A stretch of 64,000 nt of DNA from Steromphala cineraria. Taxonomy: Eukaryota; Mollusca; Gastropoda; Trochida; Trochidae. The DNA lies in NCBI GenBank assembly GCA_916613615.1, contig OU744732.1, positions 30,824,673-30,888,672 on the forward strand, given 5' to 3'. The position numbers were made by a program, and so were the translations under genes. Below the pieces are notes generated by a model. The model ran no database searches. It was given only the letters and a program-made list of their open reading frames with translations, and was not told the DNA's origin. Below, one piece after another: positions 21,001-35,130 of this stretch. The first letter of the stretch is position 1; each line of letters starts with the position of its first letter.

Positions 21001-22660
21001 TATAGCATATACCAATAGAAGACTTTCTGAACATCAAAATGCTAAAAATCTTTAATGTAATCAAATCACTCTATTGTGTGATCAATAAATACGCGTAGGG
21101 GGTTAAAAGACTGATACCTATTTTGCAACTCACAGATCACAATAACACAAAGAACACATTCGTTGCCGCTTGTAATGCTAAACCCTCGCACTGCAGAGAT
21201 CAATAGTAAGAACATAGGTGAATCAATGAAGATAAGGCCCTCACTGAATTTGTATTCAAACACTTTGAATGTAATTGTTTCCATTCAGGATAAGAAATAA
21301 AACGACATAAAACCAGCCTGTTGGTAAATGATAACTGGTTATTACACTGAAATTAAAGCAACAATGACTATGTTGGCTAGCGGGAAATATCTTCTTTAAT
21401 AAGCGACATTAATCATATCAGCATATTATGAATTCATTCATATTCATGTTATGTGAGTCCCAATGCAATTAGTTATCTCCACTTCTTGTTTTCTCACAAG
21501 TAATTCGTGTATCTGTATATTGTCAATAGGACGTAAACACTGCTTTTATCCAAATACTTTTTCCCTTTAAAAATGTCTTTGGCATATTTCCAAGAAATCA
21601 ATCATTTCTAATTAAATTACAATCAAAGGTTACCACAGGTTTAGGACATCAACCAAGAGAACGGCTTTCCTTTAATTTCAAATGGTTATCGATTGTTATT
21701 TTACAGGCATATAGGACAACACATATACGGATGTAAAATTGAATTCAATTTAATATATAGTGAATAATCACACCAACCACCAATGACTTATATCCTTTTG
21801 AGGATCTTTTGAGTCTCTAGCCGTTCTCACAAAGCTTAAAAAATAAGTTTTCAAAATTACTCATTTAAGCTTTGTTGCCGACACTTGACTTTTCTATGCT
21901 TGCTCTCTAGCTTACTGTAAGAGAAAGTCAAAGTCCAATCAGAAAGCCCTTTCCAAACCTACATCGAAATAAAAAATGGCGACCTTTCTGTCAAAGTCCA
22001 TCGACTGAAAAAAGAGTTCACAAACTTGATTTATCGAGGTAAACCAACACAGACACAAAAAGAGCGTCGGTGATTGGCTGTAGCAAGGGAGATAACTAGA
22101 GGTAGCAAATTATCACCGGGGAGGGACTTGTTAGCAAAACAGAAAAGTCAAGGATTGACACCAAGAGTTAGATAAGCCACGTCCGCTCCTGGTGTTTTAA
22201 TCTTTTAATCTTTGCATTGGAATATTGAACAGACATTAAACTCATGAAAATATGCAAAACTTTTTAAAACTGTTCTCTTCAGATATTTTGGTTCTCTGCA
22301 GGTCAAGCTGTACTTTACATCACATAACGAGTCCATAACGAGGCTACTTCCGGCCTCATCTGCAAATATGAATATAGTGATCATATTCCTTTAACAATTG
22401 TATTCAAATACAAATACGTTAATGTCACCTTGGAAACGATAGCGAAATATTGACTTACTAGAATTGCAATGATAACAAAGTCAGTCCAATTTCATAGAAT
22501 GCCTTAGAGTGATATAAGATCTCATTTTCTCAAATTGAAAATCAAAAAAGTTGTTTCCGTGAGTTATATTAATTCTAGATATAGAATCTTTAAAATGTAA
22601 TGTGAAACTATTGCTTTGATAAGGCATTTGTACAATAATAAAAATTGCATCATTCAGCGG
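18025..22660 (+). repeat. Diverged tandem unit 1 of 4
   Basis: Carries block a (18027-18180: GACTTGTTTGCTTAGGACAA, GGAAACGAGAG, GATTCCTGG), block b (about 20455-20590: AGGAAGTTGCGTCT, CACTTGTCTATCTAT), block c (about 21165-21300: CACTGCAGAGATCAAT, ATTGTTTCCATTCAG) and block d (about 22400-22660: CCTTGGAAACGATAGCG, AAATATTGACTTA, AATTGCATCATTC). The SINE at 18861 lies inside it. The rest of the unit shows no gene. Confidence 0.7.
18861..19178 (+). mobile_element. tRNA-derived SINE, well preserved head
   Basis: The tRNA-like head 18861-18926 has a perfect 7-bp acceptor pair (GGCGGGA with TCCCGCC), box A TAGCGCAGTGG at 18868-18878 and box B CGTTCGAATCC at 18912-18922. The body shares CAGTAGAGAACTGTTCTACA and CTCCCTGCAATAATACTAGC with the copies near 11 kb and 1.9 kb. 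The 3' end is AAAACGGCGATAAACCCCAC. Both open frames seen across it, one on each strand, are SINE sequence and not genes. Confidence 0.9.
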
Positions 22661-23100
22661 GGTTGTTGACTCATATCATTATCTACATGTATCCATAAAT
22701 TAAATAACCTTGCCTCATAAACAAATTATTAAAATCAAATAACCATGATATGTAGTGATGAATTAAAATAGAAAATTGAAAATAATCATTATCAATCACA
22801 AGTTTATAACATGTAGTAAACAATATCAACCAGTAGTTTTTAGTAAATCGAGACCTTGCTCCATTCATTGTATCTAAAAAAAACTACATATAGTGTAATC
22901 TGCAATCATTTCATTTCAATGTTATATTGTATTAAGAACATGCTTGTCCTATGCCCTTTGAATACTTAAATAATAAGAAGAGGAAATCTTAAAGGCTTAA
23001 AGGTGTTAATCTGAAGCAAATATTTATAGAATAGATGAAACAAACGTCAAATCTACAAGACGTATTGATAGAGACAACTGATGAAGTAGGTATATCAGTA

Positions 23101-23153
<53 letters not shown>

Positions 23154-23536
23154 GTCTTATATATAGATAAGGTCCCCTCTGTCAACTTGATACTCATCAT
23201 GTCATGTGGTAGTAAATTTGGTATTTGTTCATAGTTTTCTTGTATCCTAATACGTGATGGTCTATTGAATGTGAGACCTTGTAACTCAAAGCAGACCAGA
23301 GTTTAATCATGGCGGACGCCAATTCGTTGACATCCACAACATGTTAATGTGATGTGATGATTCAACCAAGCAATACTCGTAGGTGATGTGACAATTTTGT
23401 TTTAAAGAAAGACATTGACTAGGGATGGAATGTGACCATGTCTCCTTTCTGGCGACGGTATTTTCAGTACTAATTCAGTAAGGGACCAGCGAACATTATA
23501 GAAATGCTGTGCGTACCATTTAAATTTATATCACCA
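22661..23536. other. No gene recognised; (TA)n microsatellite
   Basis: A (TA)n run of roughly 50 bp lies at about 23103-23151. The remainder is AT-rich and featureless. Confidence 0.7.
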
Positions 23537-23540
23537 TTAA

Positions 23541-23896
23541 AGGGGCAGTAGCACGTTTTTTGATAATTTTGGATTTTTAATTTTTCACTGATAATTGTAA
23601 GTTAATGCTAAATGTAGTAGTTTGACAGTGTCAAAAATTTCATTACACAAGCCAATCATCCATAGTCAGAGGACAAAGTATGAAGATTCACATAAAATCC
23701 ATTGGCGGCCATTTTATGTGAACACCTTTGATTCATTTTGTGTAAGAAAAGGGAATCGCATGGCTAAACTGTACGTTATAAATTTGAATTATTACCGCTC
23801 TATTTAGATTAAATACATTGTCTTTCAATTGGAACCATTCATTTTCATTTTCCTGACATCACCTTATATTTCCCCCAAAAACGTGCTACTGCCCCT
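23541..23896 (+). mobile_element. TTAA-flanked MITE, copy 1 (forward)
   Basis: 356 bp. Terminal inverted repeats AGGGGCAGTAGCACGTTTTT with the complement at the other end. TTAA is on both sides (23537-23540, 23897-23900). The interior carries GGCGGCCATTTTATGTGAAC. TTAA duplication plus short inverted repeats is typical of piggyBac-type non-autonomous elements; that assignment is inferred, as no transposase is present. A 61-codon frame across it is shared with copy 9 but has no known domain. Confidence 0.9.
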
Positions 23897-24819
23897 TTAA
23901 GCTACGCAGTTTATGCAATTTGAGAAAATCAAACTTGAGTCATACGCCAAATAAGATACGCAACCCTTAAACATCTTATAAAAACTTCATATGACGTCCT
24001 TGAATGAGAATACAAAATAACAAAATGACAACCGAGAGTACAATTTCAATGCTTAAAGCAATAATACTAGCCTACTTCTGGTATCAAATATAGCTACTGA
24101 TACTCTATTCAGCTATCAAGATATTGAGCCCTTTAACTTCGATATCAGTTCATTAAAATGAAACTATAAGCCATTGACCTATGGTATAAATTGATAATAG
24201 GTGGATTAAAGAATAGAATATAGTGGAATCTGAGATTATTGGCTTTTTAAACTGCCACATATCATAGTCTAACACTTCAGTGTACTATTCTAAAATTCTT
24301 AAAATGAATTCTTCTAAATTGATCCAAATTTGTGAAGTGTGTATTTAACTCGAATCAGAGCTCGAGTGATAGTATGTGTTGTATATTTCACAATAAATCA
24401 AAGTATAAGGTATCTTAAACAAATTTGAAGAGTTAAGAGAAAAATTGTCAAAAACACAATTCTAATTCACATTGACCAACAAATTATTTAATGAATGTAA
24501 GGGTTTACATTTAATGAAATGGACATGATTTTTTGTAGTAAGATAATATTCGAAGTTGGTATATAACTTCACCGATACGTGTTAGATTTCACTGGAGGGT
24601 AATTTACGGTAATATGACAAAGTCGCCTTGCTTGCTTAGCGAAGCCCTAGAGAGGAAACGAGAGAGACGACAATGGATTCCTGGCGATGATGTTTCATCT
24701 AAACACAGCCAATCTGTAATAGCCCAATTTAGCAGATCAGAGTAAGTGGATGATTCTATAGAGATCCATTCACAAAATGCGGGTCAAGTGTGATAAGAGA
24801 TTAACAACATTGCTTTTAA

Positions 24820-25157
24820 AGGGGAAGTAGCACGTTTTTTTAAAATTAATTTTCACTGATAGATGTACATTAATGCTATGTTATAAGTGTCAAAAATCTC
24901 CTAAAACAAACCAATCATCCATAATCAGAGAACAAATTATAAAGTATCACATAAAGTCCGTTGGCAGCCATTTTTGTGTGAACATCTTTTTTTCTTGTTG
25001 TGTAAGAAAACGGAATCTCATGGCTAAACTGTACAGTATGTATTTGATTTATTACTGCTCCATTTAGTTGAAATACATTGTCTTTCAAATGGAACCACTT
25101 ATTTTTATTTTCCTGATATCACTTTATATTCCCCCATAATACGTACTACTGCCCCCT
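24820..25157 (+). mobile_element. TTAA-flanked MITE, copy 2 (forward)
   Basis: 338 bp, TTAA at 24816-24819 and 25158-25161. The termini are slightly mutated (AGGGGAAGTAGCACG; CGTACTACTGCCCCCT). Confidence 0.88.
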
Positions 25158-28100
25158 TTAAAGCTACACCTGTAACTCAAATTCAAAAGAACGGTTGGGT
25201 TCCGCTACAGACGAAAATACGTTTGACAGTTGACAACGTCTTAAAACTTTAGTCAATTATGCCAAGCAAATTAAATTTTCAAAAATGGTATTACAAGGAA
25301 AGTCCCTTGATATAACCTTGTTAACATTATACATCTTACGTGCTTACTTACAAAAAGATATATGTATAAATGTACTGAGTTCAAGTAGCAATCAATAGTC
25401 TTTTGTTTTGATTTTGAAACAACTTAAAAATAGGATTTTCACTTTCCTATAAAATGGTTATGCTGAATGTTGACGACCTTAGAAAGTTGACTAAATATCA
25501 ACAATCGATTTTAAAGTTCTTGTATTAGATTTATGTTCTGTATTGTATTAACCTTATTCGTTATTTACAAAACCCTCAATGTTTTCCATTCATTCGTGGT
25601 ACATACATTGACATTCCATCCTGCTTATAATGATTATGTTACGGTAGTTCTAAGTCAGAAATTCAGTCAATTCAAAATATATGATTTGCCCTGACGTTTT
25701 AGGGTTTGTAACACATTCTCAAGTGCTCTTTATATCAGCAGCTTTGTCATCTGTGTTTGCAGAACATTTCACTACAAACTCTTTTTATAGAGTTAATGCG
25801 AGGTCACAGAGACGTTTGTGTGTAAACGTTTTACAATTGACACATCTGGACATACATCAAAGGAAATATGATTTTATTGGAAACGTTAAGGCTTTGTATC
25901 AAAAACCTGTCATCTGTTTCCTTTAGTTCGCGAACAAAATGTCAGAATGGATTTACTCTCATGTAAATGAAAGCATTTCATACGAAGCCCAGTTTACAAA
26001 CCATACATGAAAACAACTTATGTTTGAAACATTTTAGATCTGTCTTTTACGTATAGAACATTGGAGGTGAAAATATTAACTTTGATAAAAAAATTGATAG
26101 TAAGCATGAAGGATTTTTAATCAGAGAAGTGGCAATCAATAAAATTCAAATATAGCAAATGAAGTGTTAATCATTGGTAACAATTAATTATGATGCTTAC
26201 ATACATGTATTACTCACATTACTCACATTATTATGTCATGTTAATCTCTTCATATGCCAATGCGAATCGTAGTTTATTGCTTTAGGTTACGAAAAGACAA
26301 TTAGAATGTTATTTTTCAAAAACCCTTTTAAAGTCGAGATAAAATATACACTTTTGACATTAATGTTGGAGATTTCACCACCACGAAGTCATTTTTAAGC
26401 AACTTATTTTCTCACAAAACAAGCCAACACTATTGCAATAATTAAAGTTTAAAATGCTTCCAAATACAGGGTTTAGGGGAAATGATACAGCACTGTTTCA
26501 GACATAATGATGATTGCAGGAAGTTGCGTCTGTATCAAGAGAGTGTATAGAGTAGATTAAGCGCCACTTGTCTTTCTATATGACGAATGTTGCCAGTTCC
26601 TTGTATGAACACAAATAAAGCCTGAATTAGTAAATGCTTATAGGACATTCGACGGAACATCTATTGTGATTGTTTTAAATTATCTAATTAATTTTTTTAT
26701 AAAGAAAGTAAATCTGGCAGTTGAGCAACATGGAAAGAAATCATTAGCACAATATAGTTGAGGGGATATTTCAAATGAGCGATTGAGTACATAGCACAGA
26801 ATCAATTCTTTCATGTTCTAGTTATCTCATTTTCTAGTCATTCCAATATTAATGACATAACCACTAAGCAATTGTTCTTTTTTATTATGATCTTATATTT
26901 GATATGGGATTATTTTGTTTCTTTAGAATAAATTGTTCTTTGTTATCATGAATACAAATTTTGCTACTTTTTTAATCCTGGCGATTGTTGACGTTTAACA
27001 AACCAGAATGATATATAAATCTAGTTCGTCTTATCTGCACATCAATCTACAACCTATTTAAAGACCATTCTATTGTGTAGCACCTGGTTCATCATCATCG
27101 ATATTATTCTGTTCAACAGCTCCTTACAAGACAATTCTCAAACATGTTTTAGCACAGTTACCTGAAAATACAAATCTCTCAAAATGCAGAGTTCAATTGC
27201 AAAATCGTGAGTGTGCCAATGACGAAAAATCCAAAGTGAGATCGTGTTTAAACAGTACATGAGTTAGAATGAATTGTTTCCATTCAGAGTAAAAGTGAAT
27301 GAGGCATCTTATTGATCCTAGCACGAGATAATGCAACCATGAATGGGTCAGGTTTATGTTAATAGCCTTAATGATTTCTGAAGCCGTCAGTGGGTGGGAA
27401 GTTTATTAAAAGTAACACGTGGTTGAATAGTTACCTTATAAATACCTCAAAGTGATTGGGGGAACTTTGATTATTTGTCGTTTAGAGATATCTCATGAAA
27501 CATAATACTCTCAAGATACATCATAATGTCATGTAATCATTCATATGAGTTATATAGACATATTTTACCTGAACAGATGTTCATTGCCTAGGTGTTGAAC
27601 GACAGCGAAGATTCCTCCCAACTTGTATCTTCTCAAACTTTCATAACCTTCATTGTCCTAGGACCAATTGAATGCAATTTGGAACAGAATGATAAGTCAG
27701 TATGGGTTCAAAATGCCAACCAAGAAACAAGGAACACGGTCCTTTAAGGCATATCAAAAGCAAAACTTCTTCGAGTATACCATAAATAGAAATCAATTAT
27801 TAAAGTTGAATTATTGTTCTTTTGATGATTTGCCCCAATTTCATACAGGTGTTCACATGAACAGTTAATCGTTGGAGATTACATAAACAACAGTACCCAA
27901 CTGTCACAGGAACACCCTTCATTTTGAAATAAATTTATAAGTGCAAATTATTTTTCAATAACCATCAACGGCTGTTTCTGTTCAGTTGAATTCATTCGTC
28001 CCATTGAGTGAAAACATTATGAAGATATATATCACATATGTTCTGGTGTCATGTGAATTTCATAACATGATTTATTCACGAGTTGAAAGGTTACTTCCTG

Positions 28101-29101
28101 CATCGTGTCCAAATGTCATCGACGTAGGAGCTTCTAATTAATTATATAAGTGCATTGCGTGCCATGTCATTCTATGCTGAGTAAATAAACTTTAAATACG
28201 TTAATGTCAACTGAGACACGGAAATAAAATATTGACTAAAATGGAACAACACAATTTAAACAGATCTCAAACAACATCATCGCCATTCTTGATTAATTTG
28301 AAATTGGAGATGTGTTATTCTCAAACAGAATCTTAATTAATTCTTCATAGGAATTCAGATTTTTCAAAATAGTCTTTTTCAAAAGCAACGTGATACTTTC
28401 AATTTCATTAAACAATATATGCAATCACAATAGTTGCATCACGAACCAAGAACGTTGACTCGGCTTCCTGACGAAGTCATTATGTATACATGTAGATATA
28501 TACAATTATTATAGAACATAGTATGGGTAGATATAGAAATTAAAATGATCAAATTGATACAAAGTTAAACACAATTGTTGCATTATTTGTTATACTAAAA
28601 GGTTCTTGAGGAAACGACTTCGATCCAAAAAAGGTGAGGTGGATATGTGACATGTATTAAGAATTTTATTTGACTTCTTTTCCTAGTTAATTTCTTTCCA
28701 AATGTGAAGTATGAATATTTAGAAAATCTCTTTAGATTATATTTGAGAACAGGAAATGGGTTTTTAAGTATTTTTTTTCTTCTTTAACAACAAATAAGCA
28801 TCTACATATATATGTGTTTTGCATTTTGTCGTCAAATTGTTTATTGCTTGTTCAAGATTTACTTTGTTTATACCCTCAACGTATAACTTAAAAAGTTTTC
28901 CGTTGTTAAAAAATTATGTCACGTTTGTTATAATGTCGCCATTTGCCTATATTTTTAAGTAAGAATCATGATTCCAATTTCTTTCAATTCTTTAATTTCT
29001 TGAAGGCATGTCATCCTTATGTGTTTCGTTTCCAAGCTTATAGTTTACAGCTGTGTTAACGTATTAGGAAAGCGGTTAATTAGTGACAGTTGATAGTTTA
29101 A

Positions 29102-29455
29102 AGGGGCAGTAGCACTTTTTTTGTTAATTTTATATTTTGAATATTTCAATGATAATTGTAAGTTAATGCTAAATGTATTATTTTGACACTGTAAAAAATC
29201 TCATTACACATGCCAATCAACCATTGTCTGAGGACAAAGGATGAAGAATCACAAAAAATCCATTGCGGCCATTTTGTGTGAAACCTTTAATTCATTTTGT
29301 GTAAGAAAAAGGAATCGCATTGCTAAACTTTACATTATATATTTGATCTTTTACTGTTTCATTTAGTTTAAATACATTGTCTTTCAATCGGAACCATTTA
29401 TTTTCATTTTCCTGACTTCACCTTATATCCCCCCTAAAAAACGTGCTACTGCCCC
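29102..29455 (+). mobile_element. TTAA-flanked MITE, copy 3 (forward)
   Basis: 354 bp, TTAA at 29098-29101 and 29456-29459. One terminal T is missing at the right end. Confidence 0.9.
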
Positions 29456-29916
29456 TTAAGGTTAATGTGTATGCATGTGAAAGATTTGTGTATTTCGTTT
29501 GTATTATTTGAACTCAACAAGGTCTCATCAGATAATTGAGTTTCTCTTATATTTGTACACAAGTCTAAAGTCCTAAATGCACCTTTGTATTGGTAAAAAT
29601 CCAATCTGTAATTTTATATTTATCTGTTTCATTTTACAAGGAAACAGATACAACCTCTATTACCCAACCATACATTCGTACGTGCATGAATGACACAAAA
29701 ATTATGAAAACCATTCATACAAATATATATCTGACTGGTTTTATACTATTGTTTTTGCATAAGAGATGCGCCGAACTGCTGGTAATGGAACAAAGACCAT
29801 TCTGAGTTTCTTCACTCCATCCTTTCTTTCTGTTTAATGACAAGAACCAACTGTTGCTGGCTTTGTGACAGTTATGTCAGATATGAATGAATAATTAGTA
29901 ATCGTATCTACAAGAG

Positions 29917-30210
29917 GTAGGAGCACGTTTTTATTGGTAGATATAGGGATCGAACGAAAACGGAAATGAAGTTTACCGATTGCAAGACAATGTGTTTGAT
30001 AGAAAACACAGTTCTAACACAAACGTACTATGATCAAATTTACTTGTCTCAAACAGATAAAAAGTGTTCCTACAAAATGGCCACTTAAGGACACTTGATT
30101 ATTTTTATTGGGAGGACAAATGAGTTGGTTTACACTATAAAGATGATACATGTGGCTTACTAATGTCAATTTGGAACATTTGAAAAATAAAATTTTCGAA
30201 ACAATGTCCT
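29917..30210. repeat. Possible decayed relative of the TTAA MITE
   Basis: GGAGCACGTTTTTATTGG near the start, then ATTGCAAGACAATGTGTTTGA and later AAAGTGTTCCTACAAAATGGCC, echo in order the reverse-orientation MITE (GCACGTTTTT, ATTGAAAGACAATGTATTTA, GTGTTCACACAAAATGGCC). No right terminus. Resemblance is weak and may be chance. Confidence 0.3.
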
Positions 30211-31265
30211 TCTGTCTCTTAAGCAACAGCTTTGCTCCTCTACCTTGACCTTGACCTAAACGTAGGCTATATCATTGTAATATGTGTGACTCTAGTGACT
30301 TTTGCGTCATTCGATCAACATCAATTGCTCAGAAGTACATCGCAAGCTTTTGCTTTCTCCTAAAACTTTCTGTCTTAAGTTCCAATTAGAGATTATCAAT
30401 AGGTGAAATTTGTAGTAACATCTAACGTTTCAATTTTCAAAATACCAATGTCGAAGGAAATTGAAAAGATACCAGATAAAAGGACAATACGTCTTTAAAT
30501 AATGACATTTACACCGTGACAATAAGCTTTATTGCTAGTTTTTTTTAATTAAAATTGAAAATGTGAGCCATTAACCTTTAGTGTACAGCTGTACAACCTT
30601 AGGTTTGTTCACTTGCTGGAGTATCTTAGTGCTTGGACGTATTTTAAACAAGTCAAGTAATATCCATGTATTTAATAAACATTCTTGAACTTGATATTCT
30701 TCTTTCTCTGGTGCCAAGTGTCCAAATGTGGCATGAAGAAATGAGATTGGGTCCTATTTTATAAACTCCTATTTTGTTGAATTTCTATCAAAATATTCCA
30801 AATGGACCCTCTGTGAGAAAAATCAGCATAATTACATTGCCTGAGTGGAAAAGAACAAGCATGAATTGTGTCTATAGTTGTTTATCATTTTTTAAATGTT
30901 TTATAGAGAAAAATAGAAAAACGTATTTTCGAAATGTCGACCCTTGGTCACTGCAATGACTTGCCAGAACTGTTAGGGGTAACGGTTATGAAATGCAAGT
31001 ATGTAAACATAAATGACTTTCAACTAACTTTCGAAATTTCGACATAATCCATTTAATTTACGCAATGCTAGCTTGTCTAAAAGATATTGTAAATCGTATG
31101 ATATCTGCACTACGATATGAAGGTAGGTGAACAAACTAAGGGTACGCAGCTGTAAATGAAAAAAATGAGATTTAATTAAAATCCAAAAGTATAATGACTT
31201 TAAATGTTTTAATGTTAAGCTACTTTTCATACCAACGTCTACAAGAAATATGTTTATCAAAAGTT

Positions 31266-31701
31266 CAGTCTGATTAAAATCGACTGTTATTCGAGGAAAA
31301 AGGTGTAAAACTATTATCTCTAGCGGGGTTCGAACCTCACCCAGCCCGGCTTTCCTCTCATTCACAGTCTGAAGGCACCCCTATTGTCCGCATGTTCTGA
31401 ACCCAAGCTCATCTAGCCAATCGAAAGGAGCGCAGTGAAAGCTTCGGTATCAATCAGGGGCAGGTAACTCCAGTGTACCATTCGTTATACATAATCGCCG
31501 CTAAACGCTATTTAAATTCGAGGATGTGATTGGATAGCTTACGACTGGGTCTGTCTGCGCTAAACTGGTTATAGCAACACGCGATAGAGGTGGGTGCATT
31601 CAGACCGAGACGGAGAGGATATCCCGAATGGTTCGAGCCCCGATAGAGACAATATTTTTTATATTTTATTCCTCGGAGCACGGTCGATTTTAATCAGACT
31701 G
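31266..31701 (+). mobile_element. Long-TIR element with 10-bp target duplication, copy 1
   Basis: 436 bp. Ends CAGTCTGATTAAAATCGAC and the complement; similarity between the arms extends to about 100 bp at lower identity. Flanked by a perfect ATCAAAAGTT duplication (31256-31265 and 31702-31711). Each arm contains a tRNA box-B-like word (GGGGTTCGAACC; complement of GGTTCGAGCCCC). Long inverted repeats with 9-11 bp duplications fit Mutator-like elements; no transposase is present. The 113-codon frame that overlaps its left end is not a gene. Confidence 0.85.
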
Positions 31702-32874
31702 ATCAAAAGTTTCAACAGTGTATCAACTTATGAAAGCATGTTTCAAACCTCCCTGCTGCAAATAAACCTGCAAATGTTTGTTATTACTTTTAAATACTCT
31801 ACATATTGCTAGCTCCTGAAAAAATCCTGAATGTTTTAGACAAAAGTTATGTTTCAGAGAAACTTTACATGTACTTGTAAACGCTCTAAGACGCTATATT
31901 TCATAATAAGTAATATAAATAAAGTTTATGTTGATAAAGTAAAAGTTTGTTGTTGATAAACATGTTGAATTAACCAAAACGTGATGGTTTCCATTAGAGG
32001 ATAGTTTCAGTAGATGTTACCACATTGACTTGTTTGCTTAGTAAAACCCTTACAAAGTAACGAGAGAGGGTCGACAATAGATTCCTGGCACTTATATTTC
32101 CCCCAACAGACCCAAATTTCAGAAAATCCGAATAAATGGGGGATCCTATTGAGAGTTTTTCACTCTGAGCAGGGTTAGTATGAATGAGAGATTCATAAAA
32201 TCAATCTTGTGTATGTATAACTTTACAAAACGAAGATATGGTGTTAAGTTAATATTATCCTTTGGTGAAGCTAAGAGCAAATTTGTCTATATTGCCGTAT
32301 CAATAAATTATTTTAATGTAAATAATCCAAAAATTATTTTGGTAAGTTTATGTATACATTTGGCATCATCGTGTACAACGTTCAACATGATTGAAGTTTT
32401 GAAATCAACAGATGTATATAACTCTTTCCAAACTATAGTGTAAACAGTTAAGTTATCCATATAACTCTATATGTTTGCGTTCATATAATTGTAACATGAG
32501 AAGGTAAAAGGAATTTTATGGAACTTTTAAACCAAGTTTCGAATGTTATTTTCATTTTAATCTAAAATCAGTGATGAAAAACGTCATACTGAATTTTTTT
32601 TATTAAAACCTTAAGTTAATCGACAAAATAAAGTTGATTATGTAAGAGATAAATGTATGCATGAAGTGATAGGGAAGTCCAGGGAAATGAAATTGCGATT
32701 TTTATCTTTATAGCTAAAAGCAATCAAAATTATATAATATCCAATCTTCCCACATTTAATAAACACTAGTTATCTTATGACCAAGACATTTTCTGGCAGA
32801 TCTCGAAAGATACGCAACTAAGCTATTTGACATGGCCACAAATCCAGGGGGATAAGAAAGGGTTCGTAAATGGG

Positions 32875-35130
32875 TTCCAGAATAAACTTATGGGCAAAAG
32901 AATGAACAAACTTCAGTTGGATTTATCATATGTTATATTTTCGATAACAACTATTTGAGTTTTTAGATTAAACAAACTGTGGTGTGTAATTTATTTTCCA
33001 GTCGGTTTAGATCCAAAAGACGCGTAGGTCATTGTCTCCGAAATTTTATTTCAGAAATCGGAATTTTAAATATTGTCATGGTTATCAAATGAATGCTTGA
33101 AAACGTATTTAATGCACAACAATCAATGGTAAATAGATTCATCACAAACTAAGATATAGGTGTAAATGATTTCTATGAAAACCAATATCAATGTGCATAG
33201 GAAAATTGGAACCTAAATTATAAATTAGTTTCTGAAGGTGTTCATCCCAAACATAAAAATGTGTGGATATATATGTTCTATGTAACCATTATCTAAGTAC
33301 ATTATACAATTTGAAGCTTGGAATATAAAAGTGTATTAAAATGTGCAAGTTTAGAACTTACAGTGTATATACACAGCATGGCTATTTAACGTGGCTCAGT
33401 GAAAACCATAACTATTGCATGAATCGCAAGAAAGGTTTTAAGAGATGTCTATTCAATTTCCAAGTAATATGCTATCCCTTTTCCGTTCAAAATCGCCCAT
33501 GAAATAAAATTGCAAGTCATCAGGACAATCTGAGCATCAATACACTGTTAAATAATATGCTCCTCTTTGTAACTAATGGTAAAAATATTATTTTGGTAAA
33601 ATTGAATGATCATGAGCTGTTTTTATGGATCGCATTGAAATACTTATATATGTATATACTAAATTTTTAAAACAAAAATACAGTTTTGTACATCGTTTAT
33701 TCAAAGTGCAGCGACTGAGGAAGGTTTCAAAATAATTCCTTATAGTCTTTTAAATTCAGGAAATATGTGACACTCCATTGAAAGCTTAAACCACAACTGT
33801 CATTCTATTGAGAATTTTAAAAAGCACTATTTGACAAGTCACTTAACTCAACAACACAGTGTTCCGAAAATGACATATCCATACCACATCAGTGGATAAT
33901 ACACCATATAGGGCAAGAACAAAGGCTTTATATCTGATCTAAAGTACTTGGTCTATAGTTTTTTTTTTAAGTCTTTAACATAATGTCAAAGTTTACTATC
34001 TAAATAAATGATAATTACATTTGTAAATTGTTCTTCAAATACGTTTTTGTTATGTTTGACGTCAGAAGGAAAACAGGGGTCAACAACGAAACCCACAATA
34101 TGTCAGGTATAAAACGGTGCAATTGTGTTTATGGTGATTTCAATGCTTTGTAACTGTTCTACTTTGAAGTGAAGTCGATTAAAACATTTTGTAGCGAAAT
34201 GGTATGGAAATGTTATAATTTACTAAATTAATCTATTTTCTATATTCTTTTTTTGTTTGTTAAATAATCAATAGCGTTATGTAAAGTATGAACAAAACTT
34301 CAAAAAAGCTGCACACATGTAAAATTGTTGCAAATTATAAAATGACTTGACTTTTCATTAACTTATATGAAGCAGTACATTAATTTTGTATATCGTTAGT
34401 TACATGACGTTTGTTTTTAATATAGGATATGTATGCAAGAGTAATTGCAACTGTGATAGCACAATAGTATAAGTTCAAGAAACCAAAAACATAAAGTAAT
34501 TATAATTAGATCAAACTTCAACTTAGATCAAATATACCCTAATATTGTGTGATAATCTCTTTGGAACTTTTATGTATTTGTGAAAATGTTATTGAGACAT
34601 ATGAAGATGGAATAGCAAAAATAAGGGAACGTTTGATTCAGAAATTGATGTCAGGATTGTATATATTATTCAACCAATTGATCCTTGAATTTAACACCCA
34701 ACGATTGAAGAAAACAAAACACAGCATAATGAGTGCCAGAATAAACTAAGAGGCCAAAAAAGGAACAAACTTTACATGTATTGAATTTATCATATATTAG
34801 ATTTTCAAATTAAAAACAATTTTTTTAGATTTCAACAAACTGTGGTGTGTACTTCCTTAATCCAGGCGGTTTATATCCCTAAGACGTCATTATCCCTAAA
34901 ATTGTGTTTCAGAAATGGGAATTTTAAATGTTGTGATGGCTATCAATTGAATGCATGAAAACGTATTTCATGCACAAAAACCTATAAATTCATCATAAAC
35001 ATAGATATATGTGATAATAATTTTATGAAAAACCAATATCAAAGTACATTAGTAAATTTGAAATAAAAATATAATTGAGCCTTGAATCAAACCCCCAACG
35101 ATTCAAGAAAATGAAACACAGCATAATGAC
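32875..35130 (+). repeat. Local tandem duplication inside unit 3
   Basis: 32875-33215 matches 34733-35070 (CCAGAATAAACT, AAACTGTGGTGTGTA, GGAATTTTAAATRTTGT, TGAAAACGTATTT). In addition 34675-34740 matches 35075-35130 (CCTTGAAT, CCCAACGATT, AAACACAGCATAATGA). Period about 1.86 kb for the first, 0.4 kb for the second. Between them no gene is seen. Confidence 0.7.

Larger units (their letters stand above)
24592..31170 (+). repeat. Diverged tandem unit 2 of 4
   Basis: Block a at about 24592-24780, b at 26480-26610, c at 27175-27400 (ATGCAGAGTTCAATTGCAAAA, GAATTGTTTCCATTCAGAGT, GTGGGTGGGAAG-like end), d at 28195-28460 and block e at 30560-31170 (AGTGTACAGCTGTACAACC to GGTACGCAGCTGTAAATG). MITEs at 24820 and 29102 interrupt it. 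No gene recognised; the open frames are 60-81 codons. Confidence 0.7.

Noticed and set aside
23098..23151. Long TA alternation as an origin or matrix-attachment signal
   Set aside because: A plain (TA)n microsatellite explains it; no other support.
31024..31365. 113-codon minus frame
   Set aside because: Half of it is the left arm of the long-TIR element; no motif and chance length.
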